From NCBI GenBank assembly GCA_963682055.1, contig OY821749.1:20777631-20841630 (forward strand): a stretch of 64,000 nt of DNA. Direction: 5' to 3'. This DNA comes from Primula veris (Eukaryota; Streptophyta; Magnoliopsida; Ericales; Primulaceae). Position numbers and translations under genes: made by a program. Positions within the stretch are counted from its first letter, which is position 1. The number at the start of each line of letters is the position of its first letter. Below the pieces are notes generated by a model. It saw only the letters and a program-made list of their open reading frames with translations. It was not told where the DNA came from and did not search any database. Positions 46,555-58,255 of the stretch are shown in pieces.

Positions 46555-48822
46555 AGTGGTTGGGCCTATTTGACTAACACCACTCGATCAAGTAATTAAA
46601 GAGTTTTAGGGAGAAGTTATTAATGGGTTTTGTTGTATATGCATGATAAGGAGTTTTAGATAGAACCTGTTCGATTAAAAAAAAAAGGATTCAGGTCTTT
46701 TTGCTTTAGTCCTTCAGAAATCCTGATCTAAGTGGGTGATGCAGATTTAGTTAATACCATTTAATTGTATTTTTCTTAAAAAGGATTCATTGTGTGTGCC
46801 TTTGTTTTTGAATTTGCAAAGACACCGCAAACACAAAACTGGAAAATTGGTACTTCAATAGTTCAATAGCGGACCTCAAATATAAGAGTTAAGGTTTATA
46901 TATATTGGGGGTTTAGCGAATTGATCAATGCACCTACTACCAGTTTAATTTCAGATCTTATATATAAAAGTTAAGAACCCCATTTTCTGTAAATTCTTCT
47001 CAAATAAAATAGGCTCCGTGCTCGATCTTGATCTCCAAGAGTCCAACCACATCCGCAAATATACCAGCATGAAAGATCCTATTTTTCAGATTGATGTCGG
47101 TGCATATCTTGTGCATATCTTGTGCATACTAGTCATTTGATTTGAAGCACTGTAGAGTAAATTTAAGGTTAATCATTCACAACGAGTCCTTGCACAGAGA
47201 AAAAAAAAAGACAATTGTTTTCATATTATGTTTGCAGATAGTACACCCCACTTCCCAACTGCAGTACTGGTCTACTTGACATGTTTTCTTAACCGTGAAA
47301 ATACTTTTTGACAGGCATTAATCTTTTCGTGGAGCTCTTATCAACCCCTTTGTGTTACTTGTTCGAAGATTGGGACTCACATCGGTTTGTTTTGCTATAA
47401 TGTTATTCAGAAATGCGTTGACTTGTGGCGGCAAATTCCAGATATGAAGTGTTTATACCTAAGTGGATAAGATATACTCCTTTATGCAACCAATCACGAT
47501 GCTTGACAAGCATCTTCAATTTTAATGATTTCCTCATATAAATTTTGTTTGTTATTCGTGATTTGATCATTGTGATAATTTATGCTTGTGGTATTGTTAC
47601 GTTAGACATGAGTTTTCATTAACACTTACCCATTCACACGTGTTTTTTCTTCTCAACAATGATTTCAGTTGGTTTCATGAAGCCTATGATATTTCAGGCA
47701 TTATTGTCTTATAAATTGTGCTTGATTCTTGTTCATATCAGTAAAAAGAGGTAAAACTAAATACTCCTCGATTTGGGTGAGCTTTTTATTATACAACTAC
47801 AAGTCATTTCAGATTTATTCGTTTGCAGGTTAATTTTGGTTAGGTTTTCTGTCACTTTAACGTTATTTTTGATTGTTTAGCAGATTGCGGTCACTGAGTG
47901 AAGCACTGGCTATCTTTTCTCTAACTTTTATTAAGTTTAGCTGTAATTTTCTTTAGTTTGTGTTTAGAAGGTTTCGAAGTTCTGATCGGTGACCTGCTTG
48001 TATTTTGTTTAACTTGGGAATTCCTTAAGTTAAGCTAATTTAAACTTTTAGGACTACTATAGGACCAATACCCCCCATGTCTCCGTACATTTGTCCCACT
48101 TTGATAATATATGCCAGTAGTATTTAAAGTAAAAGTGGCTAGTTTTTTTTAGGGATGGAGTGAGCAGGCTGTTCTCTTCTTTTCTGTAATTGATGTTTGT
48201 GATATGTAATTTTTAAAAAGAAAAATTTAATACGTGCTAGTGCTTCCACATGTTGAATGTTGTACTCTTTGTTAATATTGACATAGAATTTGACTAGATT
48301 CTTTGTGAAAATATTGGTAACCAATACTGTTTTTTTAGAGCGATTGTTTGCCTGAAAACCCTTATTCATCGTCTTAACCGAAATGGAGAGAAATGGTTAT
48401 CACGAAATTCGCTATTCCCTTATTTATAACAATAAGTTATAGCAACAGATTAGTAGTAAGAATTTATGTTGCTATTTTTATTTTCAATTTGGCCACACTC
48501 ACGGTATCTACACTATAGCAACATAGCATTAATTAACGTTCAAATTTCATACATCTCATGTAACACTTTCGAACAGTAGGACAGTGAACAAAAAGGCGTC
48601 TCAAAGACTTGACCGAAATTATGATTTAGAGGAAGAAAATCTAAGAATGTAGTGGAATTACACTAAAGTATATATTTTGCCCCTTATTCTATATAATGTA
48701 AAAAAAAAAAAAAAAACTAGAGTGTAATGACATGTGATAATAAGGTTAAATCTGAATATAATCCCCAGAGCCAGTCTACCAAAACTTATCTCCAAATAGA
48801 CCAAATTTGTATCAAGAAACAT
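46555..48822. repeat. Dispersed duplication A, copy 2
   Basis: Collinear with 6660-8825. It ends at 'CAAGAAACAT' where a copia LTR begins; copy 1 continues 'CACATCTAACTG'. This copy therefore predates the copia insertion. Confidence 0.85.
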
Positions 48823-50328
48823 TGTTGGAAAAACATGTGAAAAACATGGGTGTTTCCGAATGGCCACTGGACCAACTTCGAGTCATTATTTCATGTGACA
48901 ACGCTGAGTTGTTTATACCATACTAAACGTGTTTGAGTAGACCGTGTGATGAGCTTCGTAACGGTATATCACATGACCTATTCGGAGAATGAGTGTGAAT
49001 ACAAAGTGGCTTCAAAGTTGGTTTCTCGAAAGCTCAAATCTGGAAAAACCGAAATGGTAATGGAAAACCATTTGGTATAATCTCATATTGGAAGATTGAG
49101 GGTCAATCTCACAATATAAATACAATACCTACCCATGTAGTTGTTAAACTAATAAAGCCCACATACCCATGAATGGGTTAGTGTGTACCACACGCGCGTG
49201 CTCGCTCGTGTCTCGTGTCTCGGGTCGCGGACGCGGGCGCGGGCGCGGGCGTGGGCTTGGGATTTGGGATTTGGGGAATGTCTCGGGTCCTGGGTCTTGG
49301 GTCCAAACCTGAATAGGGAGTTTTGTATAAAATACAAAAGCAGTCCATAGAGTTTCCAGCAACAGAAACGCCAGCAATGAATGAGATTAAATGTTGCGGT
49401 TTCAGAATTTGATTGAGCGGATTCTGGGGGTGTAACTCCCAGAATTAATGACCAACATTTATGGCTACGGTTTCATTAGAGGCTATAAAAGGCAGCCCTC
49501 CCCCTCTCATTTCAACACACCAGAATACACACAACTCACTCACAGCATAGCATACATATAGAGAGAGAGAACCGCACCACCAACAGCTCGACCTGTGGTT
49601 CGGTGCCGGTTTCCATACGAGCCACTCAGTGACAAGAGTTGTACCTTGGGAACAAAGTCCCGAAACTAGAAACCTTTAAAGGTGGTTCAAAAAATATTGT
49701 TTAAGGGAAACTGCCCAGCAGTTGCCTCTCTTTTTTATTCTGTTCTTTCATTTCAGTACCTTTAAATTCTGTATATACATTTCAGTCTTTTATATTCTGT
49801 AATTTACTTTTCTGTACTGTTTCTTTTCTGTATTTATATTTCAGAACTGTTTACTTTCAGTCTTTCGATTCTGTAATTTACTTTTCAGTTCTATAATTTC
49901 CAGTATTTACAAAACAGTCCGGCAGTTTGTTTTATTTGTCAAAAACAGTCCGGCAGTTTGTTTATTTACAAAACCAGTCCGGCAGTTTGTTTATTTGTTA
50001 AAACAGTCCGGTAGTTTGTTTATTTGTTAAAACAGTCTGGCAGTTTGTTTATTTGTTAAAACAGTCCAGCAGTTTGTTTAATTGTCAAAACAGTCCAGCA
50101 GTTTAGTAATTATACTATTCTGTCAGGCAGTTTGTTTAATTGTCAAAACAGTCCAGCAGTTTAATAGTTTGTATTAAATCTGTCTGGAATTTAAATTAAT
50201 GTAATTTTAATTCTGTTGAGTCAGGAATTGTAATTTATATTCCAATTGTGAGAAATAAAATTGTTTATTTCCATTGCAGTCTTTTGTTCTTTACTTTATT
50301 GCTTTTCGATATAGTACCAAAACCAACA
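48823..50328 (+). mobile_element. Ty1/copia LTR, 1506 bp
   Basis: It starts TGTTGG and ends CCAACA, a perfect 6-bp inverted terminus. The left border is proven by the interruption of duplication A at 48822. A TATAAAAG box lies at 49494-49501, with a leader-like region after it and AATAAA near 50256. It includes a GCGGGC-rich stretch (49225-49255) and a minisatellite in U5. A gag start follows at 50676. The second LTR is not in the window. Confidence 0.8.
49905..50175. repeat. Minisatellite in copia U5
   Basis: About nine units of 29-32 bp around AAAACAGTCCGGCAGTTTGT; the last ones are degraded (CAGTCCAGCAGTTTAATAG). Confidence 0.9.
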
Positions 50329-50675
50329 ATCTTAAACAATATTATTTTTTGGTTTTACTAATTTCGAAAAGAAAAAAGGACTTTTTATTTTATTTTATTT
50401 TGTTGACGTCTCGGTTTTTATTCTCGCAAAATCATTGCTAGTTTACTAGAAATTGAAATTTGCACATAGAATAAATCCGAATTGGTTTTAATCTTCTTAT
50501 TCTAGAATACTATAAAGAATTCTTAGTGAAATCAAAAGTGATTTGATTTTCACGCTAGAATATCTTTTTATTGTTTTATTCTTTTGAAGCAAACTAATTA
50601 AGTTATAATTAGTATTTGCGATTAAGAATTTAGTTTTCTTGCGAGAAACTAAACGGGATAATTTTGTCATTTCAG

Positions 50676-51527
50676 ATGACTAATGAGGATCAAACACCCA
50701 CCGTTCCTTCGGGAGACGTATAGGGCGCACTTGTGATTGGCAGTAGCCATAAAAATGCGAGCGCTGCGAGTGGGGGGGCTCAGGCTGAGGCTGAGGCCGA
50801 AGCTGTTGCGGCAAAGGCTGCGGCCGACGCCGCTGCGGCAGAGGCCGATGCTATGGCTGCGGCTGCGGCGGCAGCACAGGCTGCTGCTAAGGCTGCGGCC
50901 AAGGCAGCGCTTGTGGCTGCGGCCAGGGCAAAGGGCAAGGCTCCGGCGACGCCGTCTATGCCAATGTTTCCAACCTCTCATTTAGAGAAGCCGGAAAAGT
51001 TTAGGGGCAACAACTTCAAACGTTGGCAGCAAAAGATGCTGTTTTACTTAACTGCCCTTAATCTGACCCGTTTTCTCAAGGAGACTGCACCCGTCCTAAG
51101 CGAGGACGATGAGGATGTGCAGACGGTTTCGGCGGTGGAAGCGTGGAAACACGGCGACTACCTATGCCGAAACTACATCCTGTGTGCTCTGGATGACACT
51201 CTCTTCAGTGTATTCGAGCCCAAGGCTTCTGCAAAGGAGCTTTGGGAGTCTCTCAAAAGAAAGTACAAAATGAATAACGCTGGCGCAAAGAAATTTGTCG
51301 TCACGGACTTTCATGATTACATGATGACTGATGGGAAGAGTGTTATCGAGCAGGTTGAGGAACTCCAACTCATATACCATAGGCTTGAGGTTGAGGGGCT
51401 AGTTATCAACGAACCTTTCCAAGTGGCATTAATGATTGAGAAACTGCCACCTTCTTGGAAAGAGTTTCAAAACTACCTGAAACACAAACGAAAGGCTATG
51501 ACCTTTAACTTCATATTTATTTTATGA
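50676..51527 (+). pseudogene. Ty1/copia gag (UBN2-type), truncated
   Basis: The ATG at 50676 opens 'MTNEDQTPTVPSGDV' and hits TAG at 50721. The same frame then runs on through an Ala/Lys-rich low-complexity stretch (about residues 30-75) into a copia gag: 'KPEKFRGNNFKRWQQKMLFY', 'DYLCRNYILCALDDTLFSVF', 'AKELWESLKRKYKMNNAGAK', 'VEELQLIYHRLEVEGLVINE', 'LMIEKLPPSWKEFQNYLKHK'. This is the classic gag of TNT1/copia elements. It stops after 'KHKRKAM', where unrelated AT-rich DNA begins near 51500, so the zinc knuckle, protease, integrase and RT are gone. Confidence 0.85.
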
Positions 51528-51646
51528 TATGTTAAAAATAAAAATAAAATCTTTATTTTTGTATTAGATCTTATTTATTTTATCCTCTATTCGACATATT
51601 TTTTACACCACGGCCCCCCAAAAAAACCATCATGGTTCCGCCCCTG
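51500..51646. mobile_element. Probable hAT-type transposon right end
   Basis: The tract 'ACCACGGCCCCCCAAAAAAA' followed by 'TCCGCCCCTG' (51637-51646) matches the terminal sequence CAGGGGCGGA seen, in reverse, at ends of plant hAT-like elements. It directly follows the break in gag, so a hAT remnant probably caused the truncation. The left end was not found. Confidence 0.4.
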
Positions 51647-51667
51647 ATTAGAAGTAGAATATTTGCT

Positions 51668-51800
51668 TTTTTGATATATTTAAATAAACATATACATATA
51701 TGCATAAAGTGTTGTAACAAAAATCAACATTTACGTTTTTGATATATTTAAATAAATATATACATATATGCATAAAGTGTTGTAACAAAAATTATATCGC
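51668..51800. repeat. 68-bp tandem duplication
   Basis: 'GATATATTTAAATAAACATA' followed by 'TGCATAAAGTGTTGTAACAA' is repeated with an offset of 68 bp (51673 and 51741). Confidence 0.85.
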
Positions 51801-54800
51801 GTCTTTAATTAATTAATTTATTTATTTATTGTGTTAGCTCGACTGGTCAAGCCTTGAATTTTTTCCCGTGAGATATATTTTGATGAAATATCCTCCAAAA
51901 ATCATCATCGTAACTCAATATATATTCAAAAGGTAGCCGAAACACGCACGCTAGTATTGAAAATAATTAATTTATAGCTAGATATTTAGTTAATCATAAT
52001 AGTTATCGCTGATTTTGAACCATTCTATGTGTAAGTACATATATGGAATTATATACGCTTATATATGCTAAGTCATGAAAGATATGTTTTGTGAACATGA
52101 CTAAAGAAAACGCCAAAGCACAAGAGAAAATTGAATGAGAAAGTTAGGAAGATTCTTTCGTGTGCGCCTTTTAATTCTAGATTCTGACTTTTTTTTTGAA
52201 AATGGTGAATATGGGTGAACCACTCGTTCTTTTATCATTTTTTTCATCTCTTAAAATGATTTTATTTTGCTACATTTATTGTATTAACTATATCATGACA
52301 TAGGCTTTGGTTGAATATATATACACAAGTTAGTTGGAGTTGTGGTTTGTTTGTTGACCAATTTTGGGTGCTTCTTTTAACGGTATTTTTGGACTCTTAA
52401 GTCTCTAACTAAGGGTTATACCGTATTCGATTTGGTTTATGTATAGTAAACTTTTCAAGGTATTAATATTAAGAAGCCAAAATCAAACAATAAAAGAAAC
52501 GAAATAAAAAAGGCGCGTATGGTTAAAGGTTGCGATGGCTTCAAAGATTCTCTTTTCAGAACAAGAAAAGTAAATCGATGTCAAAATATGGCTATCACAA
52601 GCAAATAAAAATGCTTACTAATATTGCAAGAAAGTCTTGTTTCCATAAGAAAATTACAACTTTTTTTTATATATGTGCATTTCTACAAATTAATTAAAAG
52701 CATAGAAGAAAATTTGACTACCAAAAAGAAGCAGATCGAGAATATAGGAGACCAGTAAAAAGAAATTTTCAACATAAGGCAGTTTGGAAGAAAAAAATTG
52801 TCCTGGCTAGCAAACGATATGAATATTGGTCAAGTTTTCTGAAAGATAGTAGTTTGTCTGCTCTTTTCTAAAGTAGTTTTTTTATCTGTTTTTTCCTAAT
52901 CCATTTCCAATCTACCAATCATACTTCCTAATAAGCATTTATTCATTTTTTTTATTCTAGTTTTTTTCCCCCTTCTTGGAACCATTATCGATTGTTTTGC
53001 TTAATCAAATTAGCTCGTTTTATTCGCATCAAATTTGGGCGACTATATGTGTGGCTAGCTACGTCACACCTCATATAGTTTCTCTTTTGAAAAACCATTT
53101 TATTTGTGTGACGCAACTCCCATGCCCATTAGTTTTGTATTCTCAAGTCAATGTTAGGCTACTTTCTGCCAATGCTATGTTCAGAAATTTACTTGAAATT
53201 TCAGATTACTATTCTAAATTTGATTGACTTTGGTCAATAAATATCAGTTTTTCTCAAAGTGAAAAGAAAGTACGTGGTCATTATCTATCAACGTATGACA
53301 CACTACGATGTCTCTAGGGACAGATTTGGAAAACCTAATTAAATTTGAGGGTTCGATCTACTTTATATATAAAAAAAATTCATAGTATTAGAGGCTGAAG
53401 CGCTTAATCAAAATACACCAAAAAATAAAATAAAATCGCCATTCTTGCTCGGAACGGTGGGCGCTACATCACCAATACATATCCGACCGTGTCCGCCTAG
53501 ATACTCTAGTCACTATATGCTTAAACAAAACTACGAAGGAAAGAAACACATATTCCTGCCTAGTATATTTTTGTAGTACCAAATGTTTCAACTTATAGGT
53601 AATAGAAAAGCTAGCTTCTTTGTCCCTTTAAAAGTAAATAATGTGTGGGCCTAAAGCAGAGCCAAATGAACCTATAATATCTGAATACATAGTGAGATTT
53701 TTTTTTTGTAATTTTTTCCAAAAGGGGCGACGATGGTTGAGGTGTTGCAGGGCCCCTTTGGCTGGCTTAGTGAATCAGAATAAATATTCTCACATATAAG
53801 GTCACCCTTAAATATCGGCGGCTTCCTAAATCTAAAAATTAGGCTTAAGCTTCTTATGGACAAAAAATTTATGATATCACAAATGTATAGGGGTAAAGGA
53901 CTAAAATCTATAGAGCACAAGTGTATTTAAAATCCTTGACTTAAAACATACACAGCTATGCTTATGAGTTATGACTAACTGACCTAGTGTTGGCATATTG
54001 GCTAATAATGAATACAACTTCTCAATTAGGTTGAGATATATATATAGTGTGTAATATGGCCAAAGATAAGCATTGGAAAAAGCTGAGTTCAAACCGCACA
54101 ATGTGGATCTCATCAGATGTTGTACGAGAAAAAGTTAACTATCCTGTATGGGAAATCGATGCTATTATGGCTGGCATATTATCGCATGCACAAGGAAACG
54201 AGTTGGAATTTATTTTGGATACCGAGAACCTTCAATAAACCGGCAAAATTTCTTAGCTAAAACTATGCTAGGACTAGTTGTAATTAGTCTAATTTTCCTA
54301 TGTTTCCAGACCAGTTGTAGTTACATTTGCACAATGATATTTTGGCTTAACGAAATTTCCATTCCCAGTTTAAATGTGTTTGAGATAATGCAAATGATAG
54401 TACATAGTATATAGATGTTCAGACTGGGTTTGACAAAATTTGTGCCCAAAGTAGTTGCATACGAACTAATCCATTCTTCTTCTATAATGTCCATATACAT
54501 TGTGCAAATGGATCGTTAGATTAGGCCCATTTTTAATACATACAAATCATACCGGCTTCTCTAGAATATCAACTGGAAAATAAAATATAAATCGACCGTT
54601 TAGTCTATAAGCCGAAATTGGGTAGTCTAAAAAAAATGTTGTAGAACCTATACTGTGTGGTGCAACAAATTGCCCCTACTTGTCGAAATAGGATCTAGCT
54701 ACCACGTAGCCGAATCAGCTCGATCAATGGCATAGCTATAACAGGTTTTCTTATAACTACTTTACTTAATAGTGCGCAGGACTAGTCTTGAAAAGTGACA

Positions 54801-55600
54801 ACACTCTTCTTAGTTATGTTATACAACCGAAGAAGGAGGGCAAACCCGTATATCATGAATTCACACATTAGGGCAAACCCGTATATCATGAATTCACACA
54901 TTTTAATCGCCTGCTTACTTGCAGTAAATCAATTTATAAAATATTTCTTTTTCTGTTTCGTTTCAAATTATAAAAATTTCAGTATATATAACCAACCTGT
55001 TATATAACACTAAAAACAAGGATTTCTTATCCCTTCTTTTTTCTATCTTAAATATATAAATATTGCTCTTCGTTTGAAAAGAATGCACTACAAGCATTAT
55101 CATTTTTTTTATTTTTTAGAATAACACATCCACAATTCGATATTAGTTCAAGTTCAATCTCAGTGCTAGAGCCTGGGCCTTTAATCTTTCGGTCATGTTC
55201 ATATATATTATTTGACGAGTTTTCTTAACAAACACCCATGGCCATGACAAATTAATTACCGTAGACTACACTAAATAAAATTAGTGAATCACAATATTTG
55301 CAGTTCTAAGCATAACTATATATACGAGGAACAAAACTTGCCTTATGGTTCTATCCTCTCACTTGGTCCAATATTATTTAAACATGTATGAAAGATAAAA
55401 TGAGTAAAATTAAAAAAAAAAAGAAATTGTTAGAATTTGATACCAAAATTTAAAAATCAAATCATTTGTCCATGGTAGGAGTCAAGTTTTGTCCATATAT
55501 AAGTAAACTAAAATTTGCTACCATCTGTTTAGGAGATGTGCACGAGTATAAGTTTTATATAAAAAATTCACACACAAAAAAGCCTACCTACAATTAAACC
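51801..55600. other. Intergenic 3.8 kb without a recognised gene
   Basis: AT-rich DNA. A perfect 33-bp tandem duplication lies at 54837-54902. A 63-codon frame at 54047-54238 ('VNYPVWEIDAIMAGILSHAQ', 'NELEFILDTENLQ') has a protein-like composition but no family I recognise. Nothing else is firm. Confidence 0.5.
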
Positions 55601-56153
55601 TGACAAAGCCATAACTTTGGTCGGTGGCGTTAGACTTTTCAACAATAATATATAATAAATTGACGGTAAACGATGAACACTTCTTGATCTTTATTATTAT
55701 TCGGCAATTGCCCTTATTCGGACTACAACTCTATCACTATATTTATGTTCGGATTCGCTATTTGATCCTAAATGTGATCTTTCTCTTCTCTTCGGTGCTC
55801 GATTCTCTACCTTGCTCGGTTAGGCTATTGATGTGATACGTTCTGACAAGTTTTTATCTTTTCTCTCATTCTCTCTATATTTTTGAGATATGTTTTTTGG
55901 TCCCTTTCTTAGGGGGATACTTGGCCATTTATAGGCAATTATGCCTCCTAGGATGTTGACAAATGTCTCCATCTCATGGGATTTTTCAGACATGGGTCCC
56001 TAGTTAAGTGGGCTTGGGCTTTTAGTAATATCCACTCTTATTTTCAAAGAAAGGCATGTGATAACCCATTCAAGCGTTGGATACCCATCTATGATGGGTG
56101 GGTCGATTCGTACCCGAATAGATATATTCGGGTCCAATTTTTATGTTCTATCA
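55601..56153 (-). mobile_element. Ty3/gypsy LTR (3' LTR of a second minus-strand element)
   Basis: 553 bp from TGACAAAGCC to TTCTATCA, a diverged relative of the LTR at 35935. On the minus strand it has TATAAATGG in the same relative place and AATAAT-type signals after it. The minus strand beyond the right end is purine-rich ('GAGGAAGTCAGGAAGC'), so internal DNA lies to the right up to the window end at least. Confidence 0.8.
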
Positions 56154-56366
56154 AGTGCTTCCTGACTTCCTCGGTGTGGTCTCCATGTCGAGGGAGTCAT
56201 GATCGGTATGTCGAGAATATTGCTTCGGTTTTGTTGTTCCCAAGGCTTCATCGAGAAACGCGATAGATTTATGAATGTTCCCTGGGGCCCATTTGAGGTC
56301 ATTAAGAAGTCTTATCTTGGTATCTTTTTTCGAGGGAAACCCTTGATCTTTCCAACAGTTATCTAC

Positions 56367-56373
56367 TATAAAA
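56367..56373 (+). promoter_or_regulatory. TATA box of accessory gene A1
   Basis: TATAAAA 60 bp before the ATG at 56427, preceded by 'CCCTTGATCTTTCCAACAGT', shared in outline with the A2 box. Confidence 0.6.
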
Positions 56374-56426
56374 GGAAGTGCCACATCCTTCATTATCCCA
56401 TTTATTATTACTTCGACTGCGGCTCA

Positions 56427-56738
56427 ATGGCTTCTCTCAATGGTTCTACTGGAGACCATTTTTCAGATTACGTCGCTTACTTGGAGAATGAGGTCAAGAA
56501 GGTTCGCGTCATGAAAAAGAAACTGGCGGACGTGACAAAAAGGTTGTCTGATATGGACGCGGCTCATCACTTGACGATGGCTGACCTGGATTGGACCTTT
56601 GAGCGTATAAAGAGGCTCGAGGCTTACCTAGCTAAGCAAAAGGCAGCCAAAAGGGCTTATAAGCTTGCTTTTAAGGAGCTGCATGATCGGTCCAAACCAG
56701 GGTCGGATGGCGTTGAAACAAGCTCTTCCTCGGAATAA
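56427..56738 (+). CDS. Retroelement accessory coiled-coil ORF A1
   Basis: 103 residues, intact. It starts MASLNGSTGDHFSDYVAYLE and continues 'NEVKKVRVMKKKLADVTKRL', 'DLDWTFERIKRLEAYLAKQK', 'AAKRAYKLAFKELHDRSKPG', with a Ser-rich end. It shows strong heptad character and many charged residues and no known domain. It is a tandem paralogue of A2 and homologous to the older A ORF at 36856. The ATG is placed by the TATA box and by alignment to A2. An AATAAA lies 65 bp after the stop, as in a separate transcription unit. It is antisense to LTR transcription. Confidence 0.7.
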   Translation: MASLNGSTGDHFSDYVAYLENEVKKVRVMKKKLADVTKRLSDMDAAHHLTMADLDWTFERIKRLEAYLAKQKAAKRAYKLAFKELHDRSKPGSDGVETSSSSE

Positions 56739-56973
56739 TTAGTTTTTGTAATTTCTTTTGTATGGGGCATCATTCCCCAGTTGTAATCGAATTATTTGAA
56801 ATTAATAAAATATTTCCTTATTCTCGTTCTTGTCTGTTTATCTTCTTGATACCTCATTGGACGACTTTAATTGGACTTGGAACTGTGGTTAATTAGCCAT
56901 AAATGTCTTTGGGAAGTTCAACAGGGTTAGTCTTCCTTCGAGGTGACCCTTGATCTTCTCCATTATTTCTTCT

Positions 56974-56980
56974 TATAAAA
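56974..56980 (+). promoter_or_regulatory. TATA box of accessory gene A2
   Basis: TATAAAA 55 bp before the ATG at 57029, preceded by 'CCCTTGATCTTCTCCATTAT'. Confidence 0.6.
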
Positions 56981-57028
56981 GGGGGTTGTACCTATCTTTT
57001 TATATAATTCCCCTTATTAACGAATCAA

Positions 57029-57367
57029 ATGGCTTCTCCTTGTGAAAATAGTGGTGACAATCTTCCCGAGTATGTTGCTCATCTCGAGGAGGAGGCTAGG
57101 AAAGTGCGTACTCTTGAGAGAAGGGTTGCCTTGTTATCCGTGGAGGCTCGTCGGGCCGTTGAAATGGATGAGCGATTGGACGCCATGGAAAGTGAATATC
57201 AGAGGTCTTTGATCGACAACATTTGGGCGCGTGCTCGGATCAAAGAGCTTGAAGCTTCAAGAGACAGGCACATCGCTTCCAAGAGGGCTTACAAACTAGC
57301 CCTTAAAGAAGTGTATGCTCGGTCGAAGAGGAAGCCGAATGATGAAGCCGGCCCTTTTACGAAATGA
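57029..57367 (+). CDS. Retroelement accessory coiled-coil ORF A2
   Basis: 112 residues, intact. It reads 'DNLPEYVAHLEEEARKVRTL', 'ERRVALLSVEARRAVEMDER', 'RARIKELEASRDRHIASKRA', 'YKLALKEVYARSKRKPNDEA'. It is the closest match to the older A copy ('GDNL.EY..RLEDE.RKAR'). It is predicted to be an almost continuous coiled coil with a basic C-terminal end ('RSKRKP') that could be a nuclear signal, which is inference only. Confidence 0.7.
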   Translation: MASPCENSGDNLPEYVAHLEEEARKVRTLERRVALLSVEARRAVEMDERLDAMESEYQRSLIDNIWARARIKELEASRDRHIASKRAYKLALKEVYARSKRKPNDEAGPFTK

Positions 57368-57872
57368 TTCTTTTTTCTTTTTATTGTATTTCCTTTATGT
57401 TGACTGCCTCCTCTGTAATGAAGTTTCAATCAATCAAAAAAGACTTCTTTTTCTTGTTTTTATCTGAATTATTCTCCCAATGCAATTAATTTTGACTGCG
57501 CATGCTTGTGGCTTCATTAATGATTTTTCTTGGGTCTTGTGCTTGACCTTATCCACTGAATCTTCTGAATCTTTGTATCTAGGAACTAATGGAATTTCTT
57601 GAGCCCAGTGCACAAATCTTATCCTTTATCTCTTAACATTGTTGCACTTTCCCAATCGAGACACGTGTAGAAGCTTTTTGGAATTTACCTTCTTTAAATA
57701 TTGGCATGAATCCAAGCGTTTCTTCTTAATAGACGCCTCTTTTAATAACGAACGGCTGCAATTCCCCACTTTTAATTTCTTCTCAACAGGCGTATCTTTT
57801 AATCACCCATGTTTTTCAGAGCCTTTTGACGAACGGTTGCGATTCCCCACATTAAACCATCCTTAATTTTTC

Positions 57873-57880
57873 TATAAATA
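57873..57880 (+). promoter_or_regulatory. TATA box of accessory gene B
   Basis: TATAAATA in 'TTTTCTATAAATACC', 85 bp before the downstream ATG at 57965. Confidence 0.6.
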
Positions 57881-57964
57881 CCTTCTTAAGATATGGGTTT
57901 ATTCATACTCTCTTCTTTATCTCTCCTTACCATATATAGAGTTTTATTCCATAACTCCCATAAA

Positions 57965-58255
57965 ATGGCTGGTTCTTTCACCAAATCTGCATTGGTTTTG
58001 CAAGTGGAGGCTTTCGAAGCCTCCTTTGGCCATGCACTAAAGCTGTTGAAGGATGCTGAAGAGGAGTTAAAGGTGATGCGTTATCACCATACCGAGATGG
58101 TTCGGGAATTGACTTGGCTAAGGCCTGAGCTGGATTATTGTCGACGTGCTCGTCGGGCTCTAGTCGAAGAGAATGTGTTGAGGGGGAACCCGACACTTCG
58201 AGACAGGAATGTCTCTGTCGGGTCCTCTCATCGATCCCGATCGACTTCCCCCTAG
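57965..58255 (+). CDS. Retroelement accessory coiled-coil ORF B
   Basis: 96 residues, intact. The start is set by alignment to ORF B at 37773 (MAGSFTKSALVLQVEAFEAS versus MSGPYTRTALPMQVEAFEAS). The core 'KDAEEELKVMRYHHTEMVRE', 'LTWLRPELDYCRRARRALVE' is highly conserved between the two elements. The tail is Arg/Ser-rich ('GSSHRSRSTSP'). It is followed by a long pyrimidine-rich 3' region (58256-58690). An in-frame ATG at 57893 lies only 13 bp after the TATA box and is unlikely to be used. Confidence 0.7.
   Translation: MAGSFTKSALVLQVEAFEASFGHALKLLKDAEEELKVMRYHHTEMVRELTWLRPELDYCRRARRALVEENVLRGNPTLRDRNVSVGSSHRSRSTSP

Noticed and set aside
49144..49377. Arg/Pro-rich frames on the minus strand
   Set aside because: Encoded by a GCGGGC-type simple repeat inside the copia LTR.
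50667..50985. Arg/Leu-rich frames opposite to, and in another frame of, the Ala-rich gag
   Set aside because: Composition shadows of GCN codon repeats.
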